This document shows positions 45,438 through 58,014 of a stretch of 64,000 nt of DNA, in pieces (within the stretch, counting starts at the first letter, position 1; every line of letters starts with the position of its first letter). The DNA is taken from contig CAJIZE010000020.1 in the NCBI GenBank assembly GCA_905181855.1, positions 1 to 64,000 of the forward strand, in the 5' to 3' direction. The stretch comes from an uncultured Flavobacteriales bacterium (lineage in GTDB: Bacteria > Bacteroidota > Bacteroidia > Flavobacteriales_G > Salibacteraceae). Both the position numbers and the translations under genes were made by a program. The notes under the pieces were generated by a model, which was not told the origin of the DNA, searched no databases, and saw nothing but the letters and a program-made list of their open reading frames with translations.

Positions 45438-47213
45438 ATGGAAACAATAAAAGGAGGCGAATTTTTAATCAAAGAAAGCATTCCAGAAAACGTATTTATT
45501 CCCCATGAATGGGATGAAGAACAAAAAATGATTGCTCAATCTTGTTCTGATTTTATGGCTCAAGAGGTAGAGACCAAATTAGATGAAATGGATGCTATGC
45601 AAGAAGGTTTGATGCCTTCACTACTCAAAAAAGCAGGAAAGCTAGGCATGTTAGGTGTTTCGGTTCCCGAGCAATATGGTGGTTTCGGTAAAGACTTTGT
45701 TACTTCAATGATGGTGACTGAACTATCTGGTTCTGGTCATTCTTTTTCTGTTGCTTTTTCTGCTCATACAGGAATAGGAACGCTTCCTATACTTTATTAT
45801 GGCAATGAAAAACAAAAGCAAAAATACTTACCAAAATTAGCCACTGGCGAATGGGCTGCGGCATATTGTTTAACAGAACCAGGTTCCGGTTCAGATGCTA
45901 ACTCAGGAAAAACCAAAGCCACGCTTACTGATAATGGCAAACATTATATCATCAATGGTCAAAAAATGTGGATTACTAACGCAGGCTTTGCCCATGTTTT
46001 TACGGTATTTGCTAAAATTGATGGTGACGAAAATTTAAGCGCATTTATCTTAGAGGCTGATTATGATGGTCTTACTTTAAACCCTGAAGAGAAAAAAATG
46101 GGAATTAAAGGATCGTCTACCCGCCAAGTGTTTTTTAACAACGTTAAAGTGCCAGTTGAAAACCTTCTTTCTGAGCGTGGTAATGGTTTTAAAATTGCCT
46201 TAAACATTCTTAATATTGGTAGAATAAAACTTGGTGGCGGTGTTTTAGGTGGTGCAAAAAAAGCTTGTGGTATCTCTGTGAAGTATGCTAACGAGCGTGA
46301 GCAATTCGGTAGAGCAATATCTAAATATGGTGCTATTCGATATAAAATTGCTGAACAAGCAATTCAAATCTATGCTCTTGAATCAGCAGTTTACAGAGTT
46401 TCAAGAAATGTTGATGAGGCTATCACTTCACTTGAAAAAGGCGGAATGAGCCATGCTGACGCCAATCTTAAAGGAATAGAAGAATACGCTTCCGAAGCGG
46501 CAATTATTAAAGTTCTAGGCTCTGAAGTTTTAGACTATGTTGTTGATGAAGGTGTACAAATTTATGGTGGAATGGGTTATTCAGCAGAATCTCCTGTTGA
46601 AAGAGCTTACCGCGATTCTAGAATCAATAGAATTTTTGAAGGCACTAATGAGATTAACAGAATGTTGATAGTTGACATGTTGCTTAAACGTGCGATGAAA
46701 GGACAACTAGACTTAATGACTCATGCACAAAAGGTGGCTAGCGAGTTATTCGATTTACCTACTTTTAATGATCCAACTGGAGAATTATTTGAAAACGAAT
46801 CCAAGTATGTTAAGAACTTCAAGAAAGCTGTTCTTATGGTTGCTGGTTCTGCGGTTCAAAAATTAATGATGACTCTTTCAAAAGAGCAAGAAATATTGAT
46901 GAATATAGCCGATATGATTATTCTAACTTATTCTGCAGAAAGCACTTTGCTACGTGTAAAAAAATTAGCTGGCTTAAAAGGGGAAGAAAACATCACAGAT
47001 CAAATAGCAATAGCGAAAACTTACATTTACGATGCTGCTGATAAAATAAACAAATACGGAAAAGACGCATTAACAGCGTTTGCTGAAGGTGATGATTTAT
47101 CAATTCAGTTGATGGGACTCAAAAGGTTCACGAAAACTAAACCATTAAATACCAAAAAATTAAGACAACAAATCGCTCTTGCGTTAATCGATAAAAATGA
47201 TTACTGCTACTAA
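45438..47213 (+). CDS. Acyl-CoA dehydrogenase
   Basis: 591 residues from the ATG at 45438; an upstream in-frame start inside fadA is unlikely. The core FAD enzyme (about 20-440) shows AAYCLTEPGSGSDANSGKTKA and the catalytic Glu in RIFEGTNEINRML. About 150 extra C-terminal residues form a helical domain, as in very-long-chain acyl-CoA dehydrogenases. It performs the first oxidation of beta-oxidation. Electron acceptor (ETF) genes are not in the window. Confidence 0.94.
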   Translation: METIKGGEFLIKESIPENVFIPHEWDEEQKMIAQSCSDFMAQEVETKLDEMDAMQEGLMPSLLKKAGKLGMLGVSVPEQYGGFGKDFVTSMMVTELSGSGHSFSVAFSAHTGIGTLPILYYGNEKQKQKYLPKLATGEWAAAYCLTEPGSGSDANSGKTKATLTDNGKHYIINGQKMWITNAGFAHVFTVFAKIDGDENLSAFILEADYDGLTLNPEEKKMGIKGSSTRQVFFNNVKVPVENLLSERGNGFKIALNILNIGRIKLGGGVLGGAKKACGISVKYANEREQFGRAISKYGAIRYKIAEQAIQIYALESAVYRVSRNVDEAITSLEKGGMSHADANLKGIEEYASEAAIIKVLGSEVLDYVVDEGVQIYGGMGYSAESPVERAYRDSRINRIFEGTNEINRMLIVDMLLKRAMKGQLDLMTHAQKVASELFDLPTFNDPTGELFENESKYVKNFKKAVLMVAGSAVQKLMMTLSKEQEILMNIADMIILTYSAESTLLRVKKLAGLKGEENITDQIAIAKTYIYDAADKINKYGKDALTAFAEGDDLSIQLMGLKRFTKTKPLNTKKLRQQIALALIDKNDYCY

Positions 47214-47348
47214 TTAAACTTGTTCAGCACTAGTCGTTTCTAATACTTCCATATTATAGTTGTCTTCGCATTGTAGGAAGATAACTTTTGGTATTTGTAC
47301 TGCTCCAAGTTTACGCTTTTCAAGATCCGCTGAATAACCAACACTTTG
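47214..47348 (-). pseudogene. Possible gene remnant (C-terminal end, minus strand)
   Basis: An open stretch of 44 codons without a start codon, ending at TAA 47214-47216. The translation (QSVGYSADLEKRKL..., IPKVIFLQCEDNYNMEVLETT) has protein-like composition and looks like the end of a real gene, but I do not recognise the family. Its 5-prime end meets another start-less stretch running the opposite way. Confidence 0.35.
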
Positions 47349-47445
47349 CTACAACCTAATTGATGCAAGACCCGTTGATTTTGGTAATCTAAAATTTGTT
47401 GCTATGATTGGTGATTTGTTTAATATTCTAATGAGTAAAAAATAA
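47338..47445 (+). pseudogene. Possible gene remnant (C-terminal end, plus strand)
   Basis: 35 codons with no start at the 5-prime end, ending at TAA 47443-47445; it reads NLIDARPVDFGNLKFVAMIGDLF near the middle. A further stretch to about 47577 (LHEVIEWFNLKAYLKIRSQIIVDLN) is also protein-like in another frame. No family recognised. The remainder of 47446-47633 appears to be the upstream region of the helicase gene. Confidence 0.3.
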
Positions 47446-47633
47446 GTTTCGAATTTAAATTTTTCACTAATCTTCATGAAGTAATAGAATGGTTCAATTT
47501 AAAAGCATACCTTAAAATAAGGTCACAAATTATTGTAGATCTTAATGCCCAGAACAGCGGTTTTCAGAATAACTAAAGTTAATTCATAGTTATCAAATTT
47601 ATAGTGCTATTTTGTGGTTCTAAAATAAAATAA

Positions 47634-48857
47634 TTGAAATTTTCAGAATTTAACTTACCCGAAAAAATCATTGAAGCTATTGATTTTATGGGTTTTCAAA
47701 CAGCCACAAAAATTCAAGAGATGGCTATTCCAACCATTATTAATGGAAAGGACTTAATTGGTTGTGCTCAAACTGGCACTGGAAAAACTGCAGCTTTTTT
47801 AATACCTCTTCTTGCGAAAATTAATGAAAATAAATCGACTGGAGTTAAGGCGCTTGTCATAGTTCCAACTAGAGAACTTGCTCAACAAATTGATGAACAT
47901 TTTGAAGCGTTATCGTATTTTTTAGACATTGGATCGGTTGCCGTATATGGCGGAAATCAGCCTGAGCTTTTCAACCGCCAAAAGAAAGCGATTCAAAATG
48001 GTGTTGATGTAATTATTGCAACTCCAGGACGACTTATTGCTCATTTGAACTTAGGTTACCTTTCATTAAAAAGTGTCGACACATTAATTTTAGATGAGGC
48101 AGATAGAATGTTAGAAATGGGCTTTATTGGCGATATTCTAAAAATTATCGGTTACCTTCCTGAAAAAAGGCAAAATTTAATGTTTTCAGCTACAATGAAA
48201 GCAGATATACGAAAGTTAGCTCATCAAGTATTACATGAACCTGAGCAAATTAACATTGCGGTAAGTAAGCCTGCTGAAGGTTTAGTGCAGCAAGCCTTTA
48301 TGGTTTATGAAAACAGTAAACCTGACTTTCTTCTTTATTTAATTAAAAACTTGGAAATAACCAACATGGTTGTTTTTGTATCACGTAAAGTCAAAGTAGA
48401 CGAAGTTCATAGGCACTTAGTGAAAGCTGGGATTAAATGTGAAGCAATGCATTCGGGTAAAGAACAAGATCAGCGTAATGAAGTAATAAGACATTTTAGA
48501 GCAGGGAACTTTAAGATATTGATAGCTACTGACGTGATGAGCAGAGGTATTGATATTGATGGAATTAGTCACGTAGTAAATTATGATATACCTGATGATC
48601 CAGCCGATTATGTTCACCGAGTTGGAAGAACTGCTCGTGCGGAAAGAACAGGTGCTGCAATTACATTAATTAATGAAACAAAGGATCAACTATACTTTTA
48701 CAATATTGAAGAACTTATTGAGAAAAAGTTAGAAAAGAATTCGATTCCTGAAGCAGTTGGGTCTAGTCCTGATTATAACCCGGAAAAATTCCTAAGAAAA
48801 CCTAAACAAGGCAATTTCAATAAAAAGCAAAAATCATTTCATAAAAAAAGCAGGTAA
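47634..48857 (+). CDS. rhlE: DEAD-box RNA helicase, RhlE type
   Basis: 407 residues from TTG at 47634. Motifs: Q motif region FQTATKIQEMAIP (21-33), Walker A AQTGTGKT (45-52), PTREL (78-82), DEAD (154-157), SAT (185-187), and VHRVGRTAR in the second RecA domain, followed by a short basic tail (KPKQGNFNKKQKSFHKKSR) for RNA binding. Acts in ribosome assembly or RNA turnover. Its stop codon sits in the loop of the terminator it shares with gltA. Confidence 0.93.
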   Translation: MKFSEFNLPEKIIEAIDFMGFQTATKIQEMAIPTIINGKDLIGCAQTGTGKTAAFLIPLLAKINENKSTGVKALVIVPTRELAQQIDEHFEALSYFLDIGSVAVYGGNQPELFNRQKKAIQNGVDVIIATPGRLIAHLNLGYLSLKSVDTLILDEADRMLEMGFIGDILKIIGYLPEKRQNLMFSATMKADIRKLAHQVLHEPEQINIAVSKPAEGLVQQAFMVYENSKPDFLLYLIKNLEITNMVVFVSRKVKVDEVHRHLVKAGIKCEAMHSGKEQDQRNEVIRHFRAGNFKILIATDVMSRGIDIDGISHVVNYDIPDDPADYVHRVGRTARAERTGAAITLINETKDQLYFYNIEELIEKKLEKNSIPEAVGSSPDYNPEKFLRKPKQGNFNKKQKSFHKKSR

Positions 48858-48869
48858 ACCTGCTTTTTT
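48844..48869. terminator. Bidirectional terminator between rhlE and gltA
   Basis: A perfect 11-bp stem (48844-48854 and 48859-48869) with loop TAAA; A/T runs at both ends give T tracts on either strand. The rhlE stop codon occupies 48855-48857, inside the loop. Confidence 0.9.
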
Positions 48870-48875
48870 ATTTTT

Positions 48876-50165
48876 TTATCTATCGCTCATCTTAACGAAA
48901 GACCTTTGTGTACGACCTGTGTAAACTTGGCGAGGTCTGCCAATTGGTTCGTTATTTTCACGCATTTCTTTCCATTGTGCAATCCAACCGGGTAAACGAC
49001 CCATTGCGAACATAACAGTAAACATTTGAGTTGGTATTCCTAACGCACGATATATTATACCTGAATAGAAATCAACATTTGGATATAAAGATCTAGAAAC
49101 AAAGTACTCGTCTTTTAGAGCTACTTCTTCCAATTGTTTAGCAATATCTAGTACCGGGTCATGAACACCTAGTTTCTCAAGCACATTGTCTGCAGCTTTC
49201 TTTATGATTTTTGCTCTTGGATCAAAGTTTTTATAAACTCTATGTCCAAATCCCATCATTCTGAAAGGGTCATTTTTATCTTTTGCTTTAGCTATCCATT
49301 TAGCAAGATTGCCTCCATCTTCTTTAATTGCCTCAAGCATTTCAATAACAGCTTGATTTGCTCCACCATGTAATGGCCCCCAAAGAGCACTAACTCCTGC
49401 AGATACAGAAGAATACAAACTAGCATGCGAAGACCCAACAATACGTACCGTTGAAGTAGAACAGTTTTGTTCATGATCTGCATGTAAAATAAGCAACTTG
49501 TTAAGAGCATCAGATAATAATGCATCCGGCTCATACTTATCAGTAGGCACAGCGTACATCATTTTCAAAAAATTTGAACAATAATCTAAACTATTATCAG
49601 GATAATTTACAGGCTGACCTTTTTCATTTTTATATGTCCAAGCAGCAAGCGTAGGCAACTTGGCAAGTATTCTTATAATGCTCGTGTTAACCTCTTCTCC
49701 ACTTCTATTTGGATCTAAAGAATTAGGGTAAAAAGCAGTTAATGCACCAATAAGCGAAGACAAAACACCCATTGGATGAGCTTTTGAAGGAAACCCGTCT
49801 AGAATACTCTTAACCTCTTCATGCACCATTGTATGTTTGGTTATATCCCCAACAAATTGACTGTACTCATCTTTGGTTGGCAATTCACCATATATAATCA
49901 AATAGGCTGTTTCCAAAAAACTAGAATGCTCTGCCAATTCTTCAATCGAATAACCTCGGTATCTTAATATTCCTTTTTCACCATCCAGAAAAGTTATAGC
50001 ACTCGTTGTTGCGCCAGTGTTTTTGTACCCATAGTCTAATGTTATCAATCCGGACTGAGCTCTAAGTTTCCCAATATCTAACGCCTTTTCATTTTCTGTT
50101 CCCTCTACTACTGGAATTTTGTACACTTTTCCCTCGAAGTGCAATTCTGCATGCTGCTCTGCCAT
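48876..50165 (-). CDS. gltA: Citrate synthase
   Basis: 429 residues, hexameric type II length. Condenses acetyl-CoA and oxaloacetate at entry to the TCA cycle. Seen: LHADHEQNCSTSTVRIVGSSHA (about 232-253), WGPLHGGANQAV, MGFGHRVYKNFDPRA with catalytic His, and the C-terminal PIGRPRQVYTG. It is 59 bp after eno on the same strand, so probably the last gene of the ribosomal-carA-eno-gltA string. Confidence 0.97.
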   Translation of the reverse strand: MAEQHAELHFEGKVYKIPVVEGTENEKALDIGKLRAQSGLITLDYGYKNTGATTSAITFLDGEKGILRYRGYSIEELAEHSSFLETAYLIIYGELPTKDEYSQFVGDITKHTMVHEEVKSILDGFPSKAHPMGVLSSLIGALTAFYPNSLDPNRSGEEVNTSIIRILAKLPTLAAWTYKNEKGQPVNYPDNSLDYCSNFLKMMYAVPTDKYEPDALLSDALNKLLILHADHEQNCSTSTVRIVGSSHASLYSSVSAGVSALWGPLHGGANQAVIEMLEAIKEDGGNLAKWIAKAKDKNDPFRMMGFGHRVYKNFDPRAKIIKKAADNVLEKLGVHDPVLDIAKQLEEVALKDEYFVSRSLYPNVDFYSGIIYRALGIPTQMFTVMFAMGRLPGWIAQWKEMRENNEPIGRPRQVYTGRTQRSFVKMSDR

Positions 50166-50224
50166 AACTTTCTATTTTACTCTAATAACGATATATAACT
50201 TATTTTGTTCCAACTAAAAGTAAT

Positions 50225-52641
<2,417 letters not shown>

Positions 52642-52650
52642 GGTATAAAC

Positions 52651-52681
52651 AAAAAAAGGATAGCAGTTAGGCGCTATCCTT
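52651..52681 (-). terminator. Terminator/attenuator between rplQ and carA
   Basis: A 9-bp perfect stem (52656-52664 and 52673-52681, loop of 8) followed on the minus strand by a T7 run (52657-52651). The carA ATG comes only 9 bp after the T run. It fits an intrinsic terminator of the ribosomal operon that could also act as an attenuator for carA. Confidence 0.8.
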
Positions 52682-52716
52682 CAATTAATATTTAGTATGA
52701 TTGAAATTCAAAAATA

Positions 52717-53241
52717 CTATTCACTCTTATTCTCTTCGCTTTTGTTTTCAGCTTTTTCTTTCACTTCTTCAATCGGCTCAACAGTTTCCGCAATATCAAC
52801 TTTAGGTGCTGCAGTTGCGGCTCCACTTCCTCTTCTACTTCTTCTGGTAGTTTTCTTCTTAGAATTTCCTGACTCATAGATTTCGTTGTAATCGACTAAT
52901 TCAATCATAGCCATTTCAGCAGCATCACCTAAACGATGACCCAACTTTATTATTCTTGTGTATCCTCCCGGTCTGTCAGATATTTTTGGTCCTATTTCTC
53001 TAAAAAGCTCAGTCACTGCATACTTACTTTGTAAGTATTTAAAAACTGTTCTTCTAGAATGAGTAGAATCATCTTTAGCCTTGGTAATAATTGGTTCAAT
53101 ATAACCTCTTAACGCCTTAGCTTTCGCAAGAGTGGTATTAATGTGCTTGTGCTCTATTAACGAACTGGCCATATTTGCCATCATCGCTTTTCTATGAGCA
53201 GATTTTCTACCGAGTGGGTTTAGTTTTTTTCCGTGTCTCAT
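52717..53241 (-). CDS. rplQ: 50S ribosomal protein L17
   Basis: 174 residues; the core (1-120, with [20 protein letters not shown] at the start) is followed by a Bacteroidota-type Ala/Lys/Glu-rich tail of about 50 residues absent in E. coli. It lies 24 bp after rpoA and closes the alpha operon before the terminator. Confidence 0.97.
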   Translation of the reverse strand: MRHGKKLNPLGRKSAHRKAMMANMASSLIEHKHINTTLAKAKALRGYIEPIITKAKDDSTHSRRTVFKYLQSKYAVTELFREIGPKISDRPGGYTRIIKLGHRLGDAAEMAMIELVDYNEIYESGNSKKKTTRRSRRGSGAATAAPKVDIAETVEPIEEVKEKAENKSEENKSE

Positions 53242-53265
53242 TTCAATTATCGTTTAAACGATTAC

Positions 53266-54258
53266 TTATTCCTTATCAAGTTTGTATTTTGAAACATTCA
53301 TTCCAAAAGTTAAACCTTTTACTTCAACTAATTCTTCTAATTCAGTAAGTGATTTCTTACCAAAATTTCTGAATTTCAACATGTCGTTCTTCTCATACTG
53401 CACAAGGTCTCCTAATGTTTCGACATCGGCAGCTTTTAAACAATTCAAGGCTCTTACGGATAAATCTAAATCAACTAACTTAGATTTCAATAATTGGCGC
53501 ATATGAAGTGATGTTTCATCAAACTCTTCTTCAGCAGCTTTCTCCTCGGTGTCAAGTGTAATCCTTTCGTCAGAGAACAACATAAAGTGGTGAATCAAAA
53601 TTTTAGCAGCCTCTTTCAAAGCATCTTTAGGATTAACCGAGCCATCGGTTTCAACTTCAAAAACCAACTTTTCATAATCCGTTTTCTGCTCAACACGATA
53701 ATTTTCAATGTTGTATTTAACATTTTTTATCGGTGTAAAAATAGCATCAATAGACATTTCGCCAAGAACTGAAGTGTCCACTTTTCCTTCTTCAGCAGGA
53801 ACATATCCTCTTCCTTTGTTGATAACCAATTCAATTTGAAAATCAACATTGGTTGCCATGTCACAAATTACATGATCTGGATTAAGTACTTGAAAAGCTG
53901 AAGTGAATTGTCCAATATCACCAGCAGTAAATTTATCTTTTCCTGAAACTCTTACTTTAACTCTTTCTGAATCGATGTCATCAATTTGACGCTTGAAGCG
54001 CACTTGCTTCAACTGAAGGATGATATCTGTAACATCTTGAACAACTCCTTTAATAGTTGAGAATTCATGATCAACGCCTTCAATTTTAATTGAAGTAATT
54101 GCAAATCCTTCTAAAGATGAAAGCAAAATTCTTCTTAATGAGTTACCGATAGTAATACCATAACCTGGTTCTAGCGGACGGAACTCAAAATGACCGTTTT
54201 GTCCATCAGAGTTAATCATGATAACTTTATCGGGTCTTTGGAAATCTAATATTGCCAT
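53266..54258 (-). CDS. rpoA: DNA-directed RNA polymerase alpha subunit
   Basis: 330 residues. The N-terminal domain (about 1-230, [24 protein letters not shown]) dimerises and assembles beta and beta-prime; an acidic linker leads to the C-terminal domain (about 255-320, [23 protein letters not shown] and [12 protein letters not shown]), which touches activators and UP elements. Lies between rpsD and rplQ, as usual. Confidence 0.98.
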   Translation of the reverse strand: MAILDFQRPDKVIMINSDGQNGHFEFRPLEPGYGITIGNSLRRILLSSLEGFAITSIKIEGVDHEFSTIKGVVQDVTDIILQLKQVRFKRQIDDIDSERVKVRVSGKDKFTAGDIGQFTSAFQVLNPDHVICDMATNVDFQIELVINKGRGYVPAEEGKVDTSVLGEMSIDAIFTPIKNVKYNIENYRVEQKTDYEKLVFEVETDGSVNPKDALKEAAKILIHHFMLFSDERITLDTEEKAAEEEFDETSLHMRQLLKSKLVDLDLSVRALNCLKAADVETLGDLVQYEKNDMLKFRNFGKKSLTELEELVEVKGLTFGMNVSKYKLDKE

Positions 54259-54282
54259 AGTGTGAATACTTTTTTTTAGTTA

Positions 54283-54891
54283 TTATTTAGAATACAATTC
54301 AACAATTAATTGCTCTTTGATGTTCTCTGGAATGTTTTCTCTTTCAGGGGCATGTAAGAATGTACCTGCTCTTTGTTCTTTTTCTAAAGCTACCCAAGGA
54401 AACTTAGAAGCATCAGAAGTAGATAAAGCATCCAAGATAATTTCTAGTGATTTAGATTTCTCTCTTACTTCAATTTTATCACCTGCTTTCAAAGTATAAG
54501 ATGGAATATTTACTAATTCACCGTTTACCTTTAAATGTCTGTGTGTCACCAATTGTCTAGCTTGTCTTCTAGAATTAGCCATTCCCAATCTAAAAACAGT
54601 GTTGTCCAATCTAGATTCACAAAGTTGTAGCAGAATTTCACCTGTAATACCTTTTGATTTAGACGCTTTGCTAAACAAGTTAGCAAACTGGCGTTCCAAT
54701 ATACCATAAGTGTATTTTGCCTTTTGCTTTTCTTGAAGCTGAACAGCATATTCAGACTGTTTCATTCTCCTCTTGTTCGGACCATGTTGACCCGGAGGGT
54801 AATTTTTCTTATCAAGTGCTTTATCAGGACCAAAAATTGGTTCACGAAATTTTCTAGCTATCTTGGACTTAGGGCCTCTATATCTTGCCAT
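54283..54891 (-). CDS. rpsD: 30S ribosomal protein S4
   Basis: 202 residues; primary 16S rRNA binder. The S4 RNA-binding domain lies at about 92-155 ([32 protein letters not shown]). No zinc-binding Cys cluster at the N-terminus (the only Cys is in the middle), so it is the zinc-free form. 18 bp after rpsK. Confidence 0.97.
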   Translation of the reverse strand: MARYRGPKSKIARKFREPIFGPDKALDKKNYPPGQHGPNKRRMKQSEYAVQLQEKQKAKYTYGILERQFANLFSKASKSKGITGEILLQLCESRLDNTVFRLGMANSRRQARQLVTHRHLKVNGELVNIPSYTLKAGDKIEVREKSKSLEIILDALSTSDASKFPWVALEKEQRAGTFLHAPERENIPENIKEQLIVELYSK

Positions 54892-54909
54892 ATCAATATT
54901 ATAATCTAA

Positions 54910-55293
54910 TTAAACTCTTCTTCTTTTTGGTGGACGACATCCGTTGTGTGGTATTGGTGTTACATCAACTATTTCAGTAACTTCTATACCAGCATTATGA
55001 ATTGTTCTTATTGCTGACTCACGACCTGAACCTGGACCTTTAACATAAAGTTTTACTTTTCTAAGCCCACCTTCATATGCAACTTTAGCACAATCTGAAG
55101 CAGCTTGTTGAGCAGCATAAGGCGTATTTTTTTTTGATCCTCTAAATCCCATTTTACCGGCTGAAGACCAAGAAATAACTTGTCCTGATGAGTTTGTTAG
55201 TGTGATAATAATGTTATTGAACGAAGCTTGTATATGAGCTTCTCCATAAGCATTAATTACAACTTTACGTTTTTTAGCAGATGCTTTTGCCAT
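54910..55293 (-). CDS. rpsK: 30S ribosomal protein S11
   Basis: 127 residues; part of the 30S platform near the E site. Conserved [23 protein letters not shown] and the C-terminal [18 protein letters not shown] are present. 12 bp after rpsM. Confidence 0.98.
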   Translation of the reverse strand: MAKASAKKRKVVINAYGEAHIQASFNNIIITLTNSSGQVISWSSAGKMGFRGSKKNTPYAAQQAASDCAKVAYEGGLRKVKLYVKGPGSGRESAIRTIHNAGIEVTEIVDVTPIPHNGCRPPKRRRV

Positions 55294-55305
55294 AATTTAT
55301 ATTTA

Positions 55306-55683
55306 TTATTTAGTTGCTTTTTTCTTGTTAGCAACAGTTTTTCTTTTTCCTTTTCTTGTTCGACAGTTATTCTTAGTACGCTGCCCTCTTAATGGTAAAC
55401 CATTACGATGTCTAATACCTCTATAACTACCTATATCCATCAATCGCTTGATGTTTAATTGAATTTCTGATCGAAGAGAACCCTCAACTTTAAAACTATC
55501 GTTAATAACAGTTCTTATGTTGGTTAATTCTTCATCATTCCATTCATTTATTTTTTTGTTGGGATCAACACCAGCTTTTTCTAATATTTGCTCAGCTGAT
55601 GAGCCACCTATACCAAATATATAGGTTAATCCAATAACCCCTCTTTTATTTCTTGGTAAATCTATTCCTGCAATCCTTGCCAT
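55306..55683 (-). CDS. rpsM: 30S ribosomal protein S13
   Basis: 125 residues; 30S head protein contacting the 50S subunit and P-site tRNA. Begins [25 protein letters not shown] and ends with the [18 protein letters not shown] basic tail. 14 bp after rpmJ. Confidence 0.98.
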   Translation of the reverse strand: MARIAGIDLPRNKRGVIGLTYIFGIGGSSAEQILEKAGVDPNKKINEWNDEELTNIRTVINDSFKVEGSLRSEIQLNIKRLMDIGSYRGIRHRNGLPLRGQRTKNNCRTRKGKRKTVANKKKATK

Positions 55684-55697
55684 ACTTCTAGTTTATT

Positions 55698-55814
55698 TTA
55701 GCCTTGACGCTGTTTAAATTTTGGATTTTTTTTGTTGATAACGTAAAGTCTCCCCTTACGACGAACGATCTTGCAATCTTCGCTACGCTTTTTTAACGAT
55801 GCTCTTACTTTCAT
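55698..55814 (-). CDS. rpmJ: 50S ribosomal protein L36
   Basis: 38 residues, [10 protein letters not shown] at the start and KFKQRQG at the end. Of the four zinc ligands of classic L36 (C11, C14, C27, H33) only C14 remains; S11, N27-region and F take the other places, so it is the zinc-independent form usual in Bacteroidota. 8 bp after infA. Confidence 0.95.
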   Translation of the reverse strand: MKVRASLKKRSEDCKIVRRKGRLYVINKKNPKFKQRQG

Positions 55815-55822
55815 TTTAGCAC

Positions 55823-56041
55823 TTATTTATATCGGAAAGTTATTCTTCCCTTAGTTAAATCATATGGAGACATTTCAACCTTTACTCTATCCCCAGGTAA
55901 TATTTTAATATAATGCATTCTCATTTTTCCTGAAATATGAGCTGTAATAACATGCCCGTTTTCCAGTTCTACTCGAAACATTGCATTTGATAATGCTTCG
56001 ATTATTTCTCCATCTTGCTCTATTGATGCTTGTTTTGCCAT
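55823..56041 (-). CDS. infA: Translation initiation factor IF-1
   Basis: 72 residues, one OB-fold; binds the 30S A site during initiation. [31 protein letters not shown] is the family core. It lies between secY and rpmJ; the adk and map genes that some bacteria carry here are absent. Confidence 0.98.
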   Translation of the reverse strand: MAKQASIEQDGEIIEALSNAMFRVELENGHVITAHISGKMRMHYIKILPGDRVKVEMSPYDLTKGRITFRYK

Positions 56042-56050
56042 ATCTAATTC

Positions 56051-57379
56051 TTAACCTGTCATTCCAAAGGCTGATGAAGACCTTCCTTTGATTTTACCTG
56101 ATTTCATTAAACCATCATAATGACGCATCAATAAATGACTTTCAATTTGCTGTAATGTATCTAAGACCACACCCACCATAATCAGTAGTGAAGTTCCTCC
56201 GAAGAAATAAGCAAATCCTGTAGATATGCCAGCAATCATTGCAAAAGCTGGCAATATTGCTACGATTGCCAAGAAAAAAGATCCTGGTAAAGTAATCTTT
56301 GAAATGATACCATCTAAAAACTCCGCTGTTTTCTTTCCTGGTTTAATACCGGGGATAAAACCACCGTTCTTTTTGAGATCATCTGCAATTTGTTGCGGAG
56401 AAAAAGTAATAGCTGTATAGAAATATGTAAACGCTATAATTAATACAGCAAAAACAAAGTTGTACCAAAATCCAGTTATATCAGCGAATGCTGCGGCAAA
56501 TGATGTTGTAAGATCCGATTCTGAGAATCCAGCCACTGTTATTGGCACAAACATTAATGCTTGGGCAAAGATTATAGGCATCACTCCAGCAGCATTAACT
56601 TTTAATGGAATATATTGTCTAACCCCCCCATATTGCTTGTTTCCAACGACCTTTTTCGCGAAATTGACGGGAACCCGCCGGGTGCCTTGAATCAGCAAAA
56701 TCGTTGCTATAGTAACAAGTAAGAGGAAAACAATTTCAACTAAAAACATAACCAAACCGCCACTATCAAGACGCGCTCCAAATTCAAAGAAAAACGCTGT
56801 GGGTAATTGAGCAATAATTCCAATCATAATGATTAATGAAATACCATTTCCTAAACCTTTATCCGTGATTCTTTCCCCTAGCCACATTACAAACATGGTA
56901 CCTGTTACCAAGATAATGTATGTTGAAATTCTCCAAAATATGGTATCATTAACAATTGCGCTTGCAGGAACTTGTGTAGCTAAAAAACCCGGAGCCTGAG
57001 CTAACGTTATGGCTACAGTTAATAGTCTAGTCCATTGGTTAAGCTTTTTACGTCCACTTTCACCATCTTTTTGTAATCGCTGTAAACTAGGAACAGCTAT
57101 ACCCAATAACTGCATTACAATAGAAGCAGATATGTAAGGCATAATTCCTAATGCAAAAATCGAGGCTCTTGAAAAAGCTCCTCCAGCAAAAAGATTAAGA
57201 ATTGCAGCTATACCTTGAGCGCCTTCACTTTGCGCTTGCAAAGCTACAGAATCAACACCTGGTAATACTACAAACGAGCCTAATCGATAGATTAATAAAA
57301 ACCCAAGAGTGTTAAAAATTCTAACTCTAAGATCTTCAATCTTATAAATATTAACTAATGTATCAATAAACTTTTTCAT
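56051..57379 (-). CDS. secY: Protein translocase subunit SecY
   Basis: 442-residue inner membrane channel with ten predicted helices. Family segments: LGIMPYISASIVMQLL (about 77-92), GERITDKGLGNGISLIIM (about 168-185) and PGIKPGKKTAEFLD in a cytoplasmic loop. Forms SecYEG for export and membrane insertion. 5 bp after rplO. Confidence 0.98.
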   Translation of the reverse strand: MKKFIDTLVNIYKIEDLRVRIFNTLGFLLIYRLGSFVVLPGVDSVALQAQSEGAQGIAAILNLFAGGAFSRASIFALGIMPYISASIVMQLLGIAVPSLQRLQKDGESGRKKLNQWTRLLTVAITLAQAPGFLATQVPASAIVNDTIFWRISTYIILVTGTMFVMWLGERITDKGLGNGISLIIMIGIIAQLPTAFFFEFGARLDSGGLVMFLVEIVFLLLVTIATILLIQGTRRVPVNFAKKVVGNKQYGGVRQYIPLKVNAAGVMPIIFAQALMFVPITVAGFSESDLTTSFAAAFADITGFWYNFVFAVLIIAFTYFYTAITFSPQQIADDLKKNGGFIPGIKPGKKTAEFLDGIISKITLPGSFFLAIVAILPAFAMIAGISTGFAYFFGGTSLLIMVGVVLDTLQQIESHLLMRHYDGLMKSGKIKGRSSSAFGMTG

Positions 57380-57384
57380 CCGGT

Positions 57385-57831
57385 TTATGCGATTGTTGCT
57401 GTCCCACCATTAGCTTCAATTGCTGCTTTCGCAGTAGCTGAGAAACCATGAACAGAAATATTTATTTTAGCAGTTAGTGTGCCATTACCTAAAATTTTCA
57501 CAAGGTCATTTTTAGAAACCAATCCGTTTTCTATTAAAGTTTGAATAGTGATTTCAGTGATTTCTTTGTTATCAACTAACGTCTGAATATTACTTAAATT
57601 AACTCCCTGATATTCTTTTCGGTTTATATTTTTAAAACCAAATTTAGGAACCCTTCTTTGTAGTGGCATTTGTCCACCTTCAAATCCTGATTTTCTACTA
57701 TATCCGGATCTTGATTGAGCTCCATTATGCCCTCTCGATGCAGTCCCCCCTTTTCCGCTTCCTTCTCCTCTACCAAGTCTTTTCTTTGTTTTGGTAGATC
57801 CACTTGCTGGTCTAAGATTATTTAATTTCAT
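57385..57831 (-). CDS. rplO: 50S ribosomal protein L15
   Basis: 148 residues from the ATG at 57831 ([12 protein letters not shown]), 1 bp after the rpmD stop; an upstream in-frame TTG would lie inside rpmD and is unlikely. The glycine/arginine-rich N-terminal extension [20 protein letters not shown] penetrates 23S rRNA. Confidence 0.97.
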   Translation of the reverse strand: MKLNNLRPASGSTKTKKRLGRGEGSGKGGTASRGHNGAQSRSGYSRKSGFEGGQMPLQRRVPKFGFKNINRKEYQGVNLSNIQTLVDNKEITEITIQTLIENGLVSKNDLVKILGNGTLTAKINISVHGFSATAKAAIEANGGTATIA

Positions 57832-57832
57832 T

Positions 57833-58012
57833 TTAAAGCTTTTCAACGTTTAATAAATGATCTATTTTTTTAACCATCCCTAAAATTTGAGGAGTTGCCT
57901 CAACTTCCACTGAATGATTCATCTTTTTTAGGCCTAAAGCAATCAAAGTTCTTTTTTGATCAGCAGGTCTTCTGATGTTTGAACGAACCTGTGTTATTTT
58001 AATCTTACTCAT
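57833..58012 (-). CDS. rpmD: 50S ribosomal protein L30
   Basis: 59 residues, [20 protein letters not shown] at the start, [16 protein letters not shown] in the middle. The length and position between rpsE (2 bp) and rplO (1 bp) fit the bacterial spc operon. Confidence 0.96.
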   Translation of the reverse strand: MSKIKITQVRSNIRRPADQKRTLIALGLKKMNHSVEVEATPQILGMVKKIDHLLNVEKL

Positions 58013-58014
58013 AA

